NCBI GenBank assembly: GCA_938036665.1
Contig: CALHWR010000059.1
Span: 1-38,872 of the forward strand
From: an uncultured Collinsella sp.
GTDB lineage: Bacteria; Actinomycetota; Coriobacteriia; Coriobacteriales; Coriobacteriaceae
Direction: 5' to 3'
DNA length: 38,872 nt
Of the stretch, positions 9,617-18,202 are shown in pieces; the stretch's first letter is position 1; the number at the start of each line of letters is the position of its first letter. Both the position numbers and the translations under genes were made by a program. Below the pieces are notes generated by a model. The model had not been told where the DNA came from, ran no database searches, and was given only the letters and a program-made list of their open reading frames with translations.

Positions 9617-10267
9617 ATGAGCCTTGACAACGTAACCCTGCGCGCCGCCACGCTCGACGACCTGACCGGCATCGCCGCCATCTACAACCAGCTGTGGTGC
9701 AACACGCTGCGCAACCGCGGCGACGTCGAAGCTGCCGATTTCTGCGCGCGCTTTAACATCGCTATGCAGCTGCAACGCTCACCTATCGCGCTTGTCGCCG
9801 AGGCCGAGGGCCGCATTATCGCCGCCTGCTGCATCGGCATCTTCGAGGACGGCAAGCCGCGCACCAACCCCACGTGGGAGTCCTGCTACAACGAGATGCT
9901 CGCCCAGGCAACCGAAATGGCAAAGGCCGCCGACGCCAAGCTCGAGGGCTCGCTCTTCGGCGACAGTCGCGAAAAGGCCACGGCGGATCGCTTTGCCGCC
10001 ACAGGCAACGAGTATGCCCAGGGCCAGCTCAACCTGATCATCATCGTGCCCGAGTGGCAGGGCAAGGGGCTCGGCCGCGCGCTTATCGACCTTGCGCGCG
10101 CCGAGCTCGCCAAGGCAGGCTGCACCAAGTTCTTCCTGATGAGCGACTGCAACTCCGACTGGCAGTTCTACGAGCACCTCAACATGAAGCGCATCCTGGA
10201 GGATCACAGTCAAGACACCGGCGACGGTTTTATCGTCTACATGTACGGAGGCGACACGCAGGGCTAA
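9617..10267 (+). CDS. GNAT-family N-acetyltransferase
   Basis: A 216-aa GCN5-related acetyltransferase. The acetyl-CoA pyrophosphate-binding loop is VPEWQGKGLGRALID (around residues 143-158), preceded by the expected beta strand LNLIIIV. The C-terminal part KFFLMSDCNSDWQFYEHLNMK resembles the usual end of the fold. Start ATG 9617 is chosen because GGAAGGAG lies 5 nt upstream; a TTG at 9602 is part of the ribosome-binding site region. The acceptor substrate is unknown. It is a single-gene unit followed by hairpins. Confidence 0.85.
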   Translation: MSLDNVTLRAATLDDLTGIAAIYNQLWCNTLRNRGDVEAADFCARFNIAMQLQRSPIALVAEAEGRIIAACCIGIFEDGKPRTNPTWESCYNEMLAQATEMAKAADAKLEGSLFGDSREKATADRFAATGNEYAQGQLNLIIIVPEWQGKGLGRALIDLARAELAKAGCTKFFLMSDCNSDWQFYEHLNMKRILEDHSQDTGDGFIVYMYGGDTQG

Positions 10268-10289
10268 CCCGCTAAGCAAGTACCAAAAC

Positions 10290-10321
10290 CACCACAAAAG
10301 GCGCCCATCCCCCTTGTGGTG
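10290..10321. terminator. CACCACAA-type hairpin after the GNAT gene
   Basis: Stem CACCACAAAAGG (10290-10301) with the CCTTGTGGTG side (10310-10321), 22 bp after the GNAT stop. Related hairpins occur at 11942-11976 and 33077-33107, each just 3' of a gene. Confidence 0.5.
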
Positions 10322-10348
10322 ACAGGTTTTATCTGGGCGAACGTTAAG

Positions 10349-10383
10349 ACCGCCGCGGGGGAGCTGCTTTCCCTCGCGGCGGT
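10349..10383 (+). terminator. Second hairpin after the GNAT gene
   Basis: Nine-bp perfect GC stem ACCGCCGCG / CGCGGCGGT (10349-10357 with 10375-10383), then TTACTA. Plausible intrinsic terminator with a weak U-tract. Confidence 0.5.
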
Positions 10384-10400
10384 TTACTAACCGTGAAAAC

Positions 10401-10521
10401 CAAGTGAGTAGGCTTTTGGCGGGATCCCGAGCACACCCCAAAACGCCGCAGCTCTGGCCTGCGGTTTTATCGAGCGTTTGTCGCGATGTGCTCGGCAGAT
10501 CCCAAAAAGTCTACTCACTTG
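10401..10521. repeat. Palindromic repeat with nested hairpin
   Basis: Outer arms CAAGTGAGTAGGC... (10401-10435) and their imperfect inverse (10487-10521) enclose a smaller stem CCGCAG / CTGCGG followed by TTTTA. The whole 121-bp element fills most of the gap between the convergent GNAT and ATPase genes. Confidence 0.65.
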
Positions 10522-10548
10522 CATCCGAGACGCACCAGGCAGGCAAAA

Positions 10549-10587
10549 AACCGCCGCGAAAGGGGTCCGATCCTCTTCGCGGCAGTT
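10549..10587 (-). terminator. Rho-independent terminator of the ATPase gene
   Basis: On the minus strand a stem with core CCGCGAA / TTCGCGG (10576-10582 with 10554-10560) is followed by a run of six T (10550-10545). It lies about 20 bp past the ATPase stop. Confidence 0.75.
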
Positions 10588-10605
10588 GTTAATACGCCGA
10601 ACTTG

Positions 10606-11775
10606 TTATCGCAAAAGCCAATCACGCGCCGAGACCACGCTACAGTCTTTCGACTCATACGTTGAATCCACGCGGGCCACAACATAGCGCGCATCTTTTG
10701 CAATGTCGATCTCATCGCATACAGCCTGTAAATGGCGGGCGTACTTATCGTGATACGTTCTGGATGATTTTATTTCGATAGCCTTGGGCCTCCCTGAGTT
10801 TGTGCAGTCGAGCAAATCGATTTCTCGCTTGCCGTCGTCCCTATAGAAATACAACTCGGGATTCTCGCCCACGTTGAGATGGCTCTTCGCCGTTTCGGAA
10901 ACGATGAGGTTTTCGAAAACTGCCCCCAGATAAGGGCTCTCCAAAAGTTGCTCCAGTGATCCAATTTTGAGCAAGTAGCAGAGCAGCCCCGTGTCGTAAA
11001 AATAAAGCTTGGGCGTTTTAGTCAAACGTTTCCTGGCATTTGCATAATAGGGCTGCAGTGAAAACGTCAGGTAGCTCTGCTCCAGGATAGACAACCAGCT
11101 TTTAATGGTCGATACGTTCACACCCGTATCCCGAGAAAGCGAAGATATATTAATGAGAGCACCGGCGCTCTGGGCAATTATGGACAGAAACTTATGAAAC
11201 TCTGCTTTATTGCGCACGTCAAGCAAGCCCACAACATCGCGCTCAACATAGGTATCAATATAGCTGGGGAAATAAACCGAGGACGGCATTCCGGCGGAAC
11301 GCAGGCGAGGGTATCCCCCTTCGAGCGCAAACAAATCCACTTCCAACTGCCCCTGCTGGCCCCTCTCCGCTTCTCGAAACGAAAATGGCAGCAATTTTAA
11401 GATCCCGACTCGCCCGGCAAGAGACTGGCCGATGCTTTTCATCATCAAAAAGTTTTGCGATCCCGTAAGGATGTATTGACCGGCGTCTCCCCGCTCATCC
11501 GAAACAACCTGAATCATCGAGAACAAATCCGGGGCGTATTGCGCCTCATCGATGATGAGTCCGCCCTTTCGGTTGCGGATAAAACTCACCGGATCCTCCA
11601 AGGCCGCGCGCCTCGTTTGGGGGTCCTCAAGCGTGACATAGGAATAGTCGGGAAAGGCATGCCTAACCAGCGTAGACTTACCGCTCTGCCTAGGCCCCGT
11701 CAACGACACAACAGGAAACCAACCCGCCATGCGAATGAGCAACTCATGCAAATCCCTGTTAATGTACTCGGCCAT
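10606..11775 (-). CDS. AAA-type ATPase of the AAA_14/DUF4143 family
   Basis: A 389-aa protein. Residues 27-34 form Walker A (GPRQSGKS), followed by Walker B GGLIIDEAQY and sensor region YILTGSQNF. The middle has a winged-helix-like segment (LSRDTGVNVSTIKSWLSIL). The C-terminal DUF4143 part contains EIDLLD ... AIEIKSS, a pattern of the PD-(D/E)XK nuclease fold. The family is widespread and poorly characterised. Start 11775 is preferred because AAGGGGCG lies just upstream; an in-frame extension to 11850 would run through tandem repeats. Single-gene unit with its own terminator. Base composition is lower in GC than its neighbours, which hints at transfer. Confidence 0.85.
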   Translation of the reverse strand: MAEYINRDLHELLIRMAGWFPVVSLTGPRQSGKSTLVRHAFPDYSYVTLEDPQTRRAALEDPVSFIRNRKGGLIIDEAQYAPDLFSMIQVVSDERGDAGQYILTGSQNFLMMKSIGQSLAGRVGILKLLPFSFREAERGQQGQLEVDLFALEGGYPRLRSAGMPSSVYFPSYIDTYVERDVVGLLDVRNKAEFHKFLSIIAQSAGALINISSLSRDTGVNVSTIKSWLSILEQSYLTFSLQPYYANARKRLTKTPKLYFYDTGLLCYLLKIGSLEQLLESPYLGAVFENLIVSETAKSHLNVGENPELYFYRDDGKREIDLLDCTNSGRPKAIEIKSSRTYHDKYARHLQAVCDEIDIAKDARYVVARVDSTYESKDCSVVSARDWLLR

Positions 11776-11797
11776 ATCAACGCCCCTTATAACGCTG

Positions 11798-11889
11798 TTA
11801 CCATAATCGTATAGTATCATTTGCCATAATCTTGCAGTAGCGTTTTCCATAATCTTGTAGTAGTGTTTTCCACAATCTTTTAGTAGCCC
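11798..11889 (-). repeat. Four tandem 23-bp direct repeats upstream of the ATPase gene
   Basis: Four consecutive 23-bp units at 11798-11820, 11821-11843, 11844-11866 and 11867-11889. Shared core on the plus strand is CCATAATCTTGTAGTAG; the outer two units are the most diverged. The array ends 22 bp before the ATPase start. It resembles iteron-type binding sites, not CRISPR, since there are no spacers. Confidence 0.8.
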
Positions 11890-11941
11890 AGTTCAAAAAC
11901 GTTATTTATAGAGCCGAAATCTCAGACCCTAAATAACAATA

Positions 11942-11976
11942 GCCACCACAATGGGAACTGTCCCCATTGTGGTGGC
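11942..11976. terminator. CACCACAA-type hairpin after the MATE gene
   Basis: Perfect 14-bp stem GCCACCACAATGGG (11942-11955) with 11963-11976, loop of 7, about 50 bp past the MATE stop. On the minus strand it is followed by TATTGTTATTT. Same family as 10290-10321 and 33077-33107. Confidence 0.65.
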
Positions 11977-12026
11977 TTGCAGGCGAGTTGACTTATTCGA
12001 CTATCGCGGGCCGGCCGTGTCCGAGT

Positions 12027-13403
12027 CTAGAGCGTGGCAAGTCGCTTGGATTCGCGGACGGCGAGGGCGATGGAGATAAGACCAGTGATGGCGTCAGCCG
12101 CCACCAAGGCAAACCAGACACCCTGAACGCCCATCATGTTGCCAAGCAGGTACATAAGCGGCACGGAGCAGATCACGTAGCGGAGCAGACCGGTGAACGT
12201 GGCGATACCCACCTTCTCAACCGCCTGGAAGTACATCGACATGGTCATGGCAAGATAGCCCAGGGCCACGGCCAGGATAACGATGCGCGTGGCGTTGGCG
12301 GCAACCTCGACGAGCGCCGGATCGCTACCAGCAAAAAAGGCGCAGACCGGCGTTGCGGCCACCCATAGCACAGCAGACACCGCAGCAAGCGTCACGACCT
12401 GGTACTTAAGCGTGCAGGAGAGCGTTTCCTTGAGGCGCGCCCACGCCTTGGCGCCGGCGTTGAAGGCGGCAATGGGCTGCAGGCCGTACGAGAAGCACTG
12501 GGCGACCATCATGGTAATGTAGAGGATGTAGCCGTTGATCACACCAAAGGCCGCGATGTAGAGCGAACCCATGTCGCCGCCGAGCTGGCCAAGCAACGAG
12601 TTGGCAACGGTGTTGAAGATGAACGTGGCAGCTTGCACCAAAAAGAACGGGAAACCAATCTTGATGATCTGGCCGCAGATGGCCATGTCGAGTTTGAGGT
12701 CGGCGGCGCTGATCTGGAGCTGCGACTTCTTACCGCCGATGAACCAGAAGATACCGATGGCCCAGATACCGATGGAAAGACCGTAGTACACACCAGCTCC
12801 CATAACGCCAAGCTTGAGCACAAACGTGGAAAGCGCAAGCCAGCAGATAGCGACGATGGCAGACACGGTCATGAGGTTGGCCTGGATCTGAACCTTCTCG
12901 TCCACACGCATGACGGCGGTGACCATCTGACCAATGACCGTGAGCGGCAGCAGCACGGAGAAGGTGCGCACGCCGGCAACGGTATCGGCCATGATGTCGG
13001 GCGTGGCGCCGAAGAATGCGCAGATGGGCTCGGTAAACACAGCCATCACCACAGCAAGCAGCACACTCACAATCGTGGTAAGCCAAAAACCCTGGCTAAA
13101 CGCCTTGCTGGCGCCCTTAATGTCGCCGGCACCCAAAAGGTTGCCCACCACGGCGGGCACGCCGGTGCCAAACAGGTTGCCAAAGGCCAGGTTAATGTAC
13201 TCGACCGACATGATGATCGAAACACAGGCCAGGCCGTGTGCACCCAGGCCCCAACCCATCACGAGGCCCTCAAGGACCACCATGATAATCTGGGCGAGCA
13301 TACCCTGGCCGGTGATGATGGTGTACTTGCGCACCAGGCCGGGAATCGGCTGCGAGGCAAGCTCACGCTCCTCCTCAACAGCGGCGGTCGTTTCTTCTGC
13401 CAT
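12027..13403 (-). CDS. MATE-family efflux transporter
   Basis: A 458-aa integral membrane protein with about 12 hydrophobic segments in two halves, matching the MATE (NorM/DinF-like) multidrug and toxin exporters driven by sodium or proton gradients. Recognisable stretches include GTGVPAVVGNLLGAGD in the first half and LQPIAAFNAGAKAW in the second. The N-terminus is acidic (MAEETTAAVEEERE). Start 13403 is supported by GGGGAG 5 nt upstream; a longer frame to 13460 has no support. It is 97 bp downstream of the amidohydrolase and probably co-transcribed with it, so it may export that enzyme's product or substrate; this is inference. Confidence 0.9.
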   Translation of the reverse strand: MAEETTAAVEEERELASQPIPGLVRKYTIITGQGMLAQIIMVVLEGLVMGWGLGAHGLACVSIIMSVEYINLAFGNLFGTGVPAVVGNLLGAGDIKGASKAFSQGFWLTTIVSVLLAVVMAVFTEPICAFFGATPDIMADTVAGVRTFSVLLPLTVIGQMVTAVMRVDEKVQIQANLMTVSAIVAICWLALSTFVLKLGVMGAGVYYGLSIGIWAIGIFWFIGGKKSQLQISAADLKLDMAICGQIIKIGFPFFLVQAATFIFNTVANSLLGQLGGDMGSLYIAAFGVINGYILYITMMVAQCFSYGLQPIAAFNAGAKAWARLKETLSCTLKYQVVTLAAVSAVLWVAATPVCAFFAGSDPALVEVAANATRIVILAVALGYLAMTMSMYFQAVEKVGIATFTGLLRYVICSVPLMYLLGNMMGVQGVWFALVAADAITGLISIALAVRESKRLATL

Positions 13404-13499
13404 TGTTCTCCCCTTTCCATGAGAGATTGATGAATGGATGCATGAATGGATGGGCGGCACGCACAGGCTGCGGCACCGCCCAGCGATGCAGCAGCCCCG

Positions 13500-15128
13500 C
13501 TAGGCCTCGTAGACCACCTTGCCGGCAATCATCGTGAGAGACGCCGTGGCCTCGAGGACCTCAGCCGGTTCGCAGTCAAAGAGGTTACGGTCGAGCACAC
13601 AGATATCAGCCTGTTTGCCGCATGCGAGCGTACCGATGCGATCCTCGGCATGCATGGCGTAGGCGCTGCCGTAGGTGTAGGCGCGCAGGGCCTCGGCCAT
13701 GGTGATGCGCTCCTGCGGGAACCACCCTTCTGGGTTGGAGCCGTCCTCGAGCATGCGGAAGACCGCGCCGTACACCTCCTCCATGGGCTCCAAGCCCACA
13801 ACGGGGAAGTCACTGCCCAGGTGCACCACGGCACCGCTGGCAAGCAGGCTATGCAGGGGCCACGAAAGCGCAGCACGCTCGGGGCCCACGGCATCGTCCT
13901 TGGCAAGGTCAGCCATATCGAGCAGCATGTGCCACGGCTGCATACCAGGGCATATACCCAGCTCGGCATAGCGCGGCAGATCCTCGGGCTCAACCGTCTC
14001 GTTGTGCTCCATGGAGTGGCGGCAACCCCGCTTACCATGCAAGCGCTCGCCCTCCTCAAAGCAATCAAGCACAAAACGCACCGAGCGATCGCCGATCGTA
14101 TGGACGCGCGTGTCAACGCCCCATTCCTGCGCCCTGACAATGGCGGCACGGATGCGCTCTGGATCCTCCGCGGGCTCACCGCAGGTATCGGGCGCGTTGG
14201 AATAGGGTTCAAGCATCCAAGCGGTGTGGTCGGAGCACACGCCATCAAGAAACTGCTTAAAGCCGTGCCACTCGACCTGCGTACCCGAGAAGGCGTATTT
14301 CTCCTTGATCTGCTCGAGCGTTAAGGACTCGTTTTCGAACAGATCGGTGTACAGGAACACGCGCAGTGGCAAGTCGCCCTTGGCATTAAGACCTGCCAAC
14401 ACCGCATACGGGTTTTCCATGCTCACAAACGTAGGATTGACCATGCCGACCGTAGTGATTCCCAGGGCATTGGCGCGCCGGGCGGTTTTTGCAAACGACG
14501 CGTCAACAACCTCGGGCGCTGGGTCGTAGACCTCGTCCATAAAGAAGACGCCGGCGTTGTTGGAAAACACGCCCGTCAGATTGCCCTCGGCATCCTTAAG
14601 GATCTTGCCGCCTGCGGGATCGGGCGTCTGCGAAGTTACTCCCACCTTGTTGATGGCGCAGGTATTGGCACTAAAGGTATGCAGGTCAACCTGCTGCAGA
14701 AAGACCGGGCGGTCCGAGATGTACTCATCGATCATCGCGGCTGTGGGCATCTCGGGGACATCCCACTGGAACTGGATAATCTGGCAGCCCAGGATCCACT
14801 CGTTATCGGGATGGTCGGCCGCAAACGCCACGACACGTTCCATCGCCATCTCAAAACTGGTGCAGTCGATGAGGTTGACGGCAAAATCGGGGTCGGTCAT
14901 GAACGCGCCCTGGGCAAAATGCGTGTGCGAGTCAATCAGGCCGGGCATGACGAGCTGGTCGCCAAAGTCGCGCACCTCGGTATCGGGACCGATAAACGGT
15001 GCCAGGTGGGCATCGTCACCGCAGGCAACGATTTTATCGCCCCGCACGGCAACGCCGCCCTTAAACGGCTCGAGCCCATCGCCGGTAAAAACGGCGTTGC
15101 TCTTGATAACTACATCAGCCTTGTCCAT
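13500..15128 (-). CDS. YtcJ-type metal-dependent amidohydrolase
   Basis: A 542-aa amidohydrolase of the amidohydrolase-3 (YtcJ) group. Metal-site landmarks in order: DSHTHF near the N-terminus, VHTIGDRS, HSMEHNE and HLGSDFPV. The N-terminal and C-terminal ends form the typical small beta-sandwich (DVVIKSNAVFTGDG ... ADICVLDRNLF). Members hydrolyse varied amides, including formamides and N-acyl compounds; the substrate here cannot be predicted. There is no signal peptide, so it is cytoplasmic. Start 15128 has GAGGAGG upstream. It lies between a membrane LuxR regulator gene (upstream, same strand) and a MATE transporter (downstream), suggesting a small regulated catabolic or detoxification operon. 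Confidence 0.87.
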   Translation of the reverse strand: MDKADVVIKSNAVFTGDGLEPFKGGVAVRGDKIVACGDDAHLAPFIGPDTEVRDFGDQLVMPGLIDSHTHFAQGAFMTDPDFAVNLIDCTSFEMAMERVVAFAADHPDNEWILGCQIIQFQWDVPEMPTAAMIDEYISDRPVFLQQVDLHTFSANTCAINKVGVTSQTPDPAGGKILKDAEGNLTGVFSNNAGVFFMDEVYDPAPEVVDASFAKTARRANALGITTVGMVNPTFVSMENPYAVLAGLNAKGDLPLRVFLYTDLFENESLTLEQIKEKYAFSGTQVEWHGFKQFLDGVCSDHTAWMLEPYSNAPDTCGEPAEDPERIRAAIVRAQEWGVDTRVHTIGDRSVRFVLDCFEEGERLHGKRGCRHSMEHNETVEPEDLPRYAELGICPGMQPWHMLLDMADLAKDDAVGPERAALSWPLHSLLASGAVVHLGSDFPVVGLEPMEEVYGAVFRMLEDGSNPEGWFPQERITMAEALRAYTYGSAYAMHAEDRIGTLACGKQADICVLDRNLFDCEPAEVLEATASLTMIAGKVVYEA

Positions 15129-15443
15129 GTGAGCCTCCTCAGGCATCTTTGGTTGCAACGCGGACGCACCGCCCGCGTGGGCACTCGGTTGGGAGCGTAG
15201 CGCTCCCGCATCGGCGCGTGCCTACAAGCCGTGCTCGGACGTCTGTCCCACGTCCGCGGCTTCGCGCTACACCCATTGATACACAGGGGCAAATCCATGC
15301 CAAGGCCAGGGACCGCAAACGGTCAGTTTAAGCAGGTTTACACGCTTTACCTGCAGGTTTATTGTCTGAGATTATTACCGCGTCATTACGCCCAACGGCG
15401 TGCCCGCCCACACGGCAAGACCCGCATGCAAGGAAGAATAGGG
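15129..15443 (-). promoter_or_regulatory. Control region of the amidohydrolase-MATE operon
   Basis: This 315-bp gap holds two direct repeats GCAGGTTTA (15332-15340 and 15353-15361) exactly 21 bp apart. The second lies within TACCTGCAGGTTTA (15348-15361), whose complement matches 13 of 14 bases at 23150-23163 in the control region of the agmatine cluster. Closer to the gene is a hairpin GGGAGCGTAGCGCTCCC. I propose these as binding sites for the paralogous membrane LuxR regulators. No clear -10/-35 was identified. Confidence 0.45.
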
Positions 15444-16436
15444 CTAGGAACGCCAAAAGGTATCTATGAGGTCATCTCGGTTGGAGACACCGCTTTTAAC
15501 GTAGATGCGATGCAAGTGTGCCTTGACCGTGCCAGGGCTGATGACCAACTCGCTGGCGATGTTTTGGGCGTCGTTGCCCTTCAGCACCAGTGTGAGCACT
15601 TCCTGCTCGCGCCGTGACAGCTTATGGGCGTCGGCATAAATCACCACACGCGATGCGAGGTCGTCCTCAGAGCTTGCGCTCTCGGCCGCCACGTCCTCAT
15701 CGGCACGCGGATGACGGGCATACACACGCAGGATATGGCTAAACTGGCAAAAAAGCTGAGCCGCGCATACCACGAGCAGCACGTTTTCGGAGATATTGCG
15801 CTCGGACAGATACCACAAAAAGAGGCTGATGACGGGGTTTTGAAAGTCGGGGTGGCAGAACAAGATCATGTAGGTGTCCTCGGCGATTACGCAAAACGCA
15901 AGAACGAGTGCCACCTTCCAAAAGAGCTTTGAGCGGTCGAGGTCCAGCTTCTCAACACGAGTGGCTCTGCACCGGTAATGCCAGGCGGCATAGGCAAGAC
16001 ATCCTACATTGCCCAGGTCACGCGTGAGCCAAAAGAGATACTGCTGCATCTCTCCGGCAGCGCCGCTGCGAGGCACCAGCAGCAATTGCAAGATTGAAAA
16101 CGGCACGATAGCGAGCCCGAGCATGCGCGACGTCGGCCTTTTGCGCAAGCGTGCAAACATCCACAGCACAATGCAAGCATAGATGGCAATACCGAGCACG
16201 CAGCGCAGCAAGGGGTGCTGCAGCGGCTCGCTAAAGGTAACGGCGTAGTCATATTTGAGCCGAGTGTACTCGTCAAAAAAGATGACCGACATATCGAGCA
16301 TGTAGAGCAAAAAGCCCGCCGCGGCCACTAGGCTGTCGCGACGGTGCGTCATGAGCCAAACCACCAATGCCACGGCACTGGTCACCAGAGCCACACCCAT
16401 GATAATCGTGGTGTAGATATAGAACGCGAAACTCAT
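15444..16436 (-). CDS. Membrane-anchored LuxR-family regulator
   Basis: A 330-aa one-component regulator. The first about 230 residues contain roughly seven hydrophobic helices. The last about 60 form a LuxR helix-turn-helix: LSRREQEVLTLVLKGNDAQNIASELVISPGTVKAHLHRIYVKSGVSNRDDL. No receiver or kinase domain is present, so the membrane part is likely the sensor. It is paralogous to the regulator at 23322-24287. Such proteins are abundant in Coriobacteriia and generally control adjacent genes. It is upstream of the amidohydrolase-MATE pair on the same strand, its probable target. Start supported by GGGGAGG 6 nt upstream. Confidence 0.87.
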   Translation of the reverse strand: MSFAFYIYTTIIMGVALVTSAVALVVWLMTHRRDSLVAAAGFLLYMLDMSVIFFDEYTRLKYDYAVTFSEPLQHPLLRCVLGIAIYACIVLWMFARLRKRPTSRMLGLAIVPFSILQLLLVPRSGAAGEMQQYLFWLTRDLGNVGCLAYAAWHYRCRATRVEKLDLDRSKLFWKVALVLAFCVIAEDTYMILFCHPDFQNPVISLFLWYLSERNISENVLLVVCAAQLFCQFSHILRVYARHPRADEDVAAESASSEDDLASRVVIYADAHKLSRREQEVLTLVLKGNDAQNIASELVISPGTVKAHLHRIYVKSGVSNRDDLIDTFWRS

Positions 16437-16469
16437 GCCCGCCTCCCCTGTCTAGATGCCGTGAGGATG

Positions 16470-16546
16470 TTGACAGATTCTTTGCCGCAAGATAAGACTC
16501 ACCGATTAAACGTACTGTATCGTTTAGATAAACAAGCTGTGTCTCA
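16470..16546 (+). promoter_or_regulatory. Candidate promoter and palindromes upstream of the 63-aa gene
   Basis: TTGACA at 16470-16475 with TAAGAC (16493-16498) after 17 bp gives a consensus -35 but weak -10. Further on are palindromes AAACG...CGTTT and GTTTAGATAAAC, plus a direct repeat CTCACCGAT. The region also lies upstream of the divergent LuxR gene (start 16436), so it may serve both. Confidence 0.4.
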
Positions 16547-16564
16547 CCGATGAAAGGAGATGCC

Positions 16565-16756
16565 ATGGCGCCTATCGCACCGCTCAAAATACTCGTTGCC
16601 CCTGCCGCCAAGGCCATCGTCCACCTGTGCGACTCACTTACCTACAATGACGTCCCCTGTGTCGTCGAAGAGCGTTCGGACAGCTGCCCCTATCTGGGCC
16701 ACGTCCCCTTCTTTGCGCCTAAGCTCGTTTCCGATCCCGAGCACCGCGAACAGTAA
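16565..16756 (+). CDS. Small hypothetical protein (63 aa)
   Basis: Not recognised. The start ATG at 16565 has a strong ribosome-binding site AAAGGAGA 5 nt upstream, and a TTGACA-type -35 lies about 90 bp before it. A hairpin around the end (16765-16807) could terminate it. The N-terminal third is hydrophobic (LKILVAPAAKAIVHL), the rest polar with three cysteines, one each in HLCDS, DVPCVV and SDSCPY. It is on the opposite strand to both neighbours (LuxR regulator and APC permease). It could be a small regulator or a membrane-associated peptide; function unknown. Confidence 0.5.
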   Translation: MAPIAPLKILVAPAAKAIVHLCDSLTYNDVPCVVEERSDSCPYLGHVPFFAPKLVSDPEHREQ

Positions 16757-16764
16757 TCCAAGAT

Positions 16765-16807
16765 GCACCAAGCGCTGCGCAACTCGCGGCGCTTACTGTT
16801 TTGGTGC
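16765..16807. terminator. Hairpin between the convergent small gene and APC permease
   Basis: Nested inverted repeats GCACCA (16765-16770) with TGGTGC (16802-16807), and AAGCGC (16770-16775) with GCGCTT (16789-16794). It overlaps the permease stop codon. Could work in both directions; U-tracts are short. Confidence 0.4.
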
Positions 16808-18202
16808 AAAGTAACCTGACCCCCGTGCACCAACGCCGGGATTGTCGACGCTTCGGCCGCGGCGCGATATGAGGCGCGAAACCTCGCCCAATAACAGGCC
16901 AATCACTACGCCCGCGAGAATCGGCAACTTTGCCATCTCGGCAGGTGAGCTGTTGAGCGGCACAATCGTAGCAACAATCGAAAGCACGAGCTCCACCACG
17001 GGAATCGCAAGCGCCACCGCGAGCACCTTGCCCTCGAAAGGCGCACGGAACACACGCGAGCGATTATCGTGCTTGCGCAGACGCCAAAACGCTGGGAACA
17101 TGGGGATATAGCTCATGAGCAGAAAGACGACGTTCATCGAGAAGAAGACCCAAAAGACGTCGGAACCCTCACCCAGCGGAATCTGGAGCAGCAGCACCAG
17201 GCTGGCAAAACAGCCGTTAATGAGCGCTGAGCCGTTGGGCATGCCGGTCTTTTTGGACACCAACGCAAAGGGACGCGGCATGTTGCCATGGCGCGCGGCA
17301 TAGCTCGCTACGTTGTTGACGCCAAAGCTCCAGCAGATCATATTGGCGAACAACGTCACCAAAAAGGCCACGCCCACGACCATCGTCAGCGGGTGGGTGC
17401 GCCCCACCATAGCGGCGACTGCGTCCACAATGCCCGAATCGAGTGAAAGCTGCTCGGTGGGAACCGCGGCTCCAATGCCAATGCCACAGATGATGTAGAT
17501 CGCCGCAATGGCCACGCCACCGGCAATAACCGCCTTGGGGATATCACGCGACGGGTTCTTCATCGTGCTGGCAAAGGTCGCGACCACTTCGAAGCCCATA
17601 AAGTTGAACAGGATAATCGATAGGTACGTCAACGAATTGGTGTCGCCCAGATCTGGAATGAAGGTCTTAAACGACATATCGTTGGCAAAGCCGTTATTGC
17701 AGGCAAACCAAATGCCGACGATTCCCACCACAGCGGTAATGAGCACCTTGATGACGGCGCCGCCGTCCATGACCCAATCTGCCTCGGCCACCGGCTGCAT
17801 TGCCATGACCGTGACGCCCCACACAAAGACAATCTCGATGGCGATTCGGATCCCGAGTGAAAACTCGATACCCCACACCGCATTAATGACACTGGGGAAC
17901 ATGCAGGCGATACTTGCCACCCACAGCGGAAAGTTAACCCAGTAGCACCAAGAGCAACGGGCGCCCCAACGGTCGCCCAGGCCCAAGCGAACCCAATCGT
18001 ACAGGCCGCCCTCGGAATCAAACGCCGTACCCAGCTCGGCCACCACCAGACCATAGGGAAGCAAAAACGTAATGATAAGGAAAATCCACCAGAAGAACTG
18101 TACGTTACCCATGGCAGATGCCGGAGCCGCCGCCTCGATGGTAAACACGACGCAGATAACCGAAAGGATGACCTCGATCAGGGAGAACTTTTTACCTGCC
18201 AT
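16793..18202 (-). CDS. APC-superfamily amino acid/polyamine permease
   Basis: A 469-aa permease with about 12 membrane helices, a paralogue of the putative agmatine/putrescine antiporter at 20346-21785. The two share EAAAPA, QFFWWIFL, TFLLPYG and VVAELGT near the N-terminus and the central DIPKAV/I-AGG region. It ends 590 bp beyond the agmatine deiminase gene and is separated from it by a terminator, so it is probably a separate unit. A glutamate, polyamine or GABA-type substrate is plausible; specificity cannot be read from sequence. The start ATG overlaps the end of a 60-aa ORF by 11 bp. Confidence 0.88.
   Translation of the reverse strand: MAGKKFSLIEVILSVICVVFTIEAAAPASAMGNVQFFWWIFLIITFLLPYGLVVAELGTAFDSEGGLYDWVRLGLGDRWGARCSWCYWVNFPLWVASIACMFPSVINAVWGIEFSLGIRIAIEIVFVWGVTVMAMQPVAEADWVMDGGAVIKVLITAVVGIVGIWFACNNGFANDMSFKTFIPDLGDTNSLTYLSIILFNFMGFEVVATFASTMKNPSRDIPKAVIAGGVAIAAIYIICGIGIGAAVPTEQLSLDSGIVDAVAAMVGRTHPLTMVVGVAFLVTLFANMICWSFGVNNVASYAARHGNMPRPFALVSKKTGMPNGSALINGCFASLVLLLQIPLGEGSDVFWVFFSMNVVFLLMSYIPMFPAFWRLRKHDNRSRVFRAPFEGKVLAVALAIPVVELVLSIVATIVPLNSSPAEMAKLPILAGVVIGLLLGEVSRLISRRGRSVDNPGVGARGSGYFAPKQ

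Noticed and set aside
11776..11850. 25-codon N-terminal extension of the DUF4143-type ATPase
   Set aside because: It is translated from the tandem repeats; the ATG at 11775 has a proper ribosome-binding site and gives the normal family N-terminus.
11798..11889. Tandem repeats considered as a CRISPR array
   Set aside because: Units are directly adjacent with no spacers and no cas genes are present.
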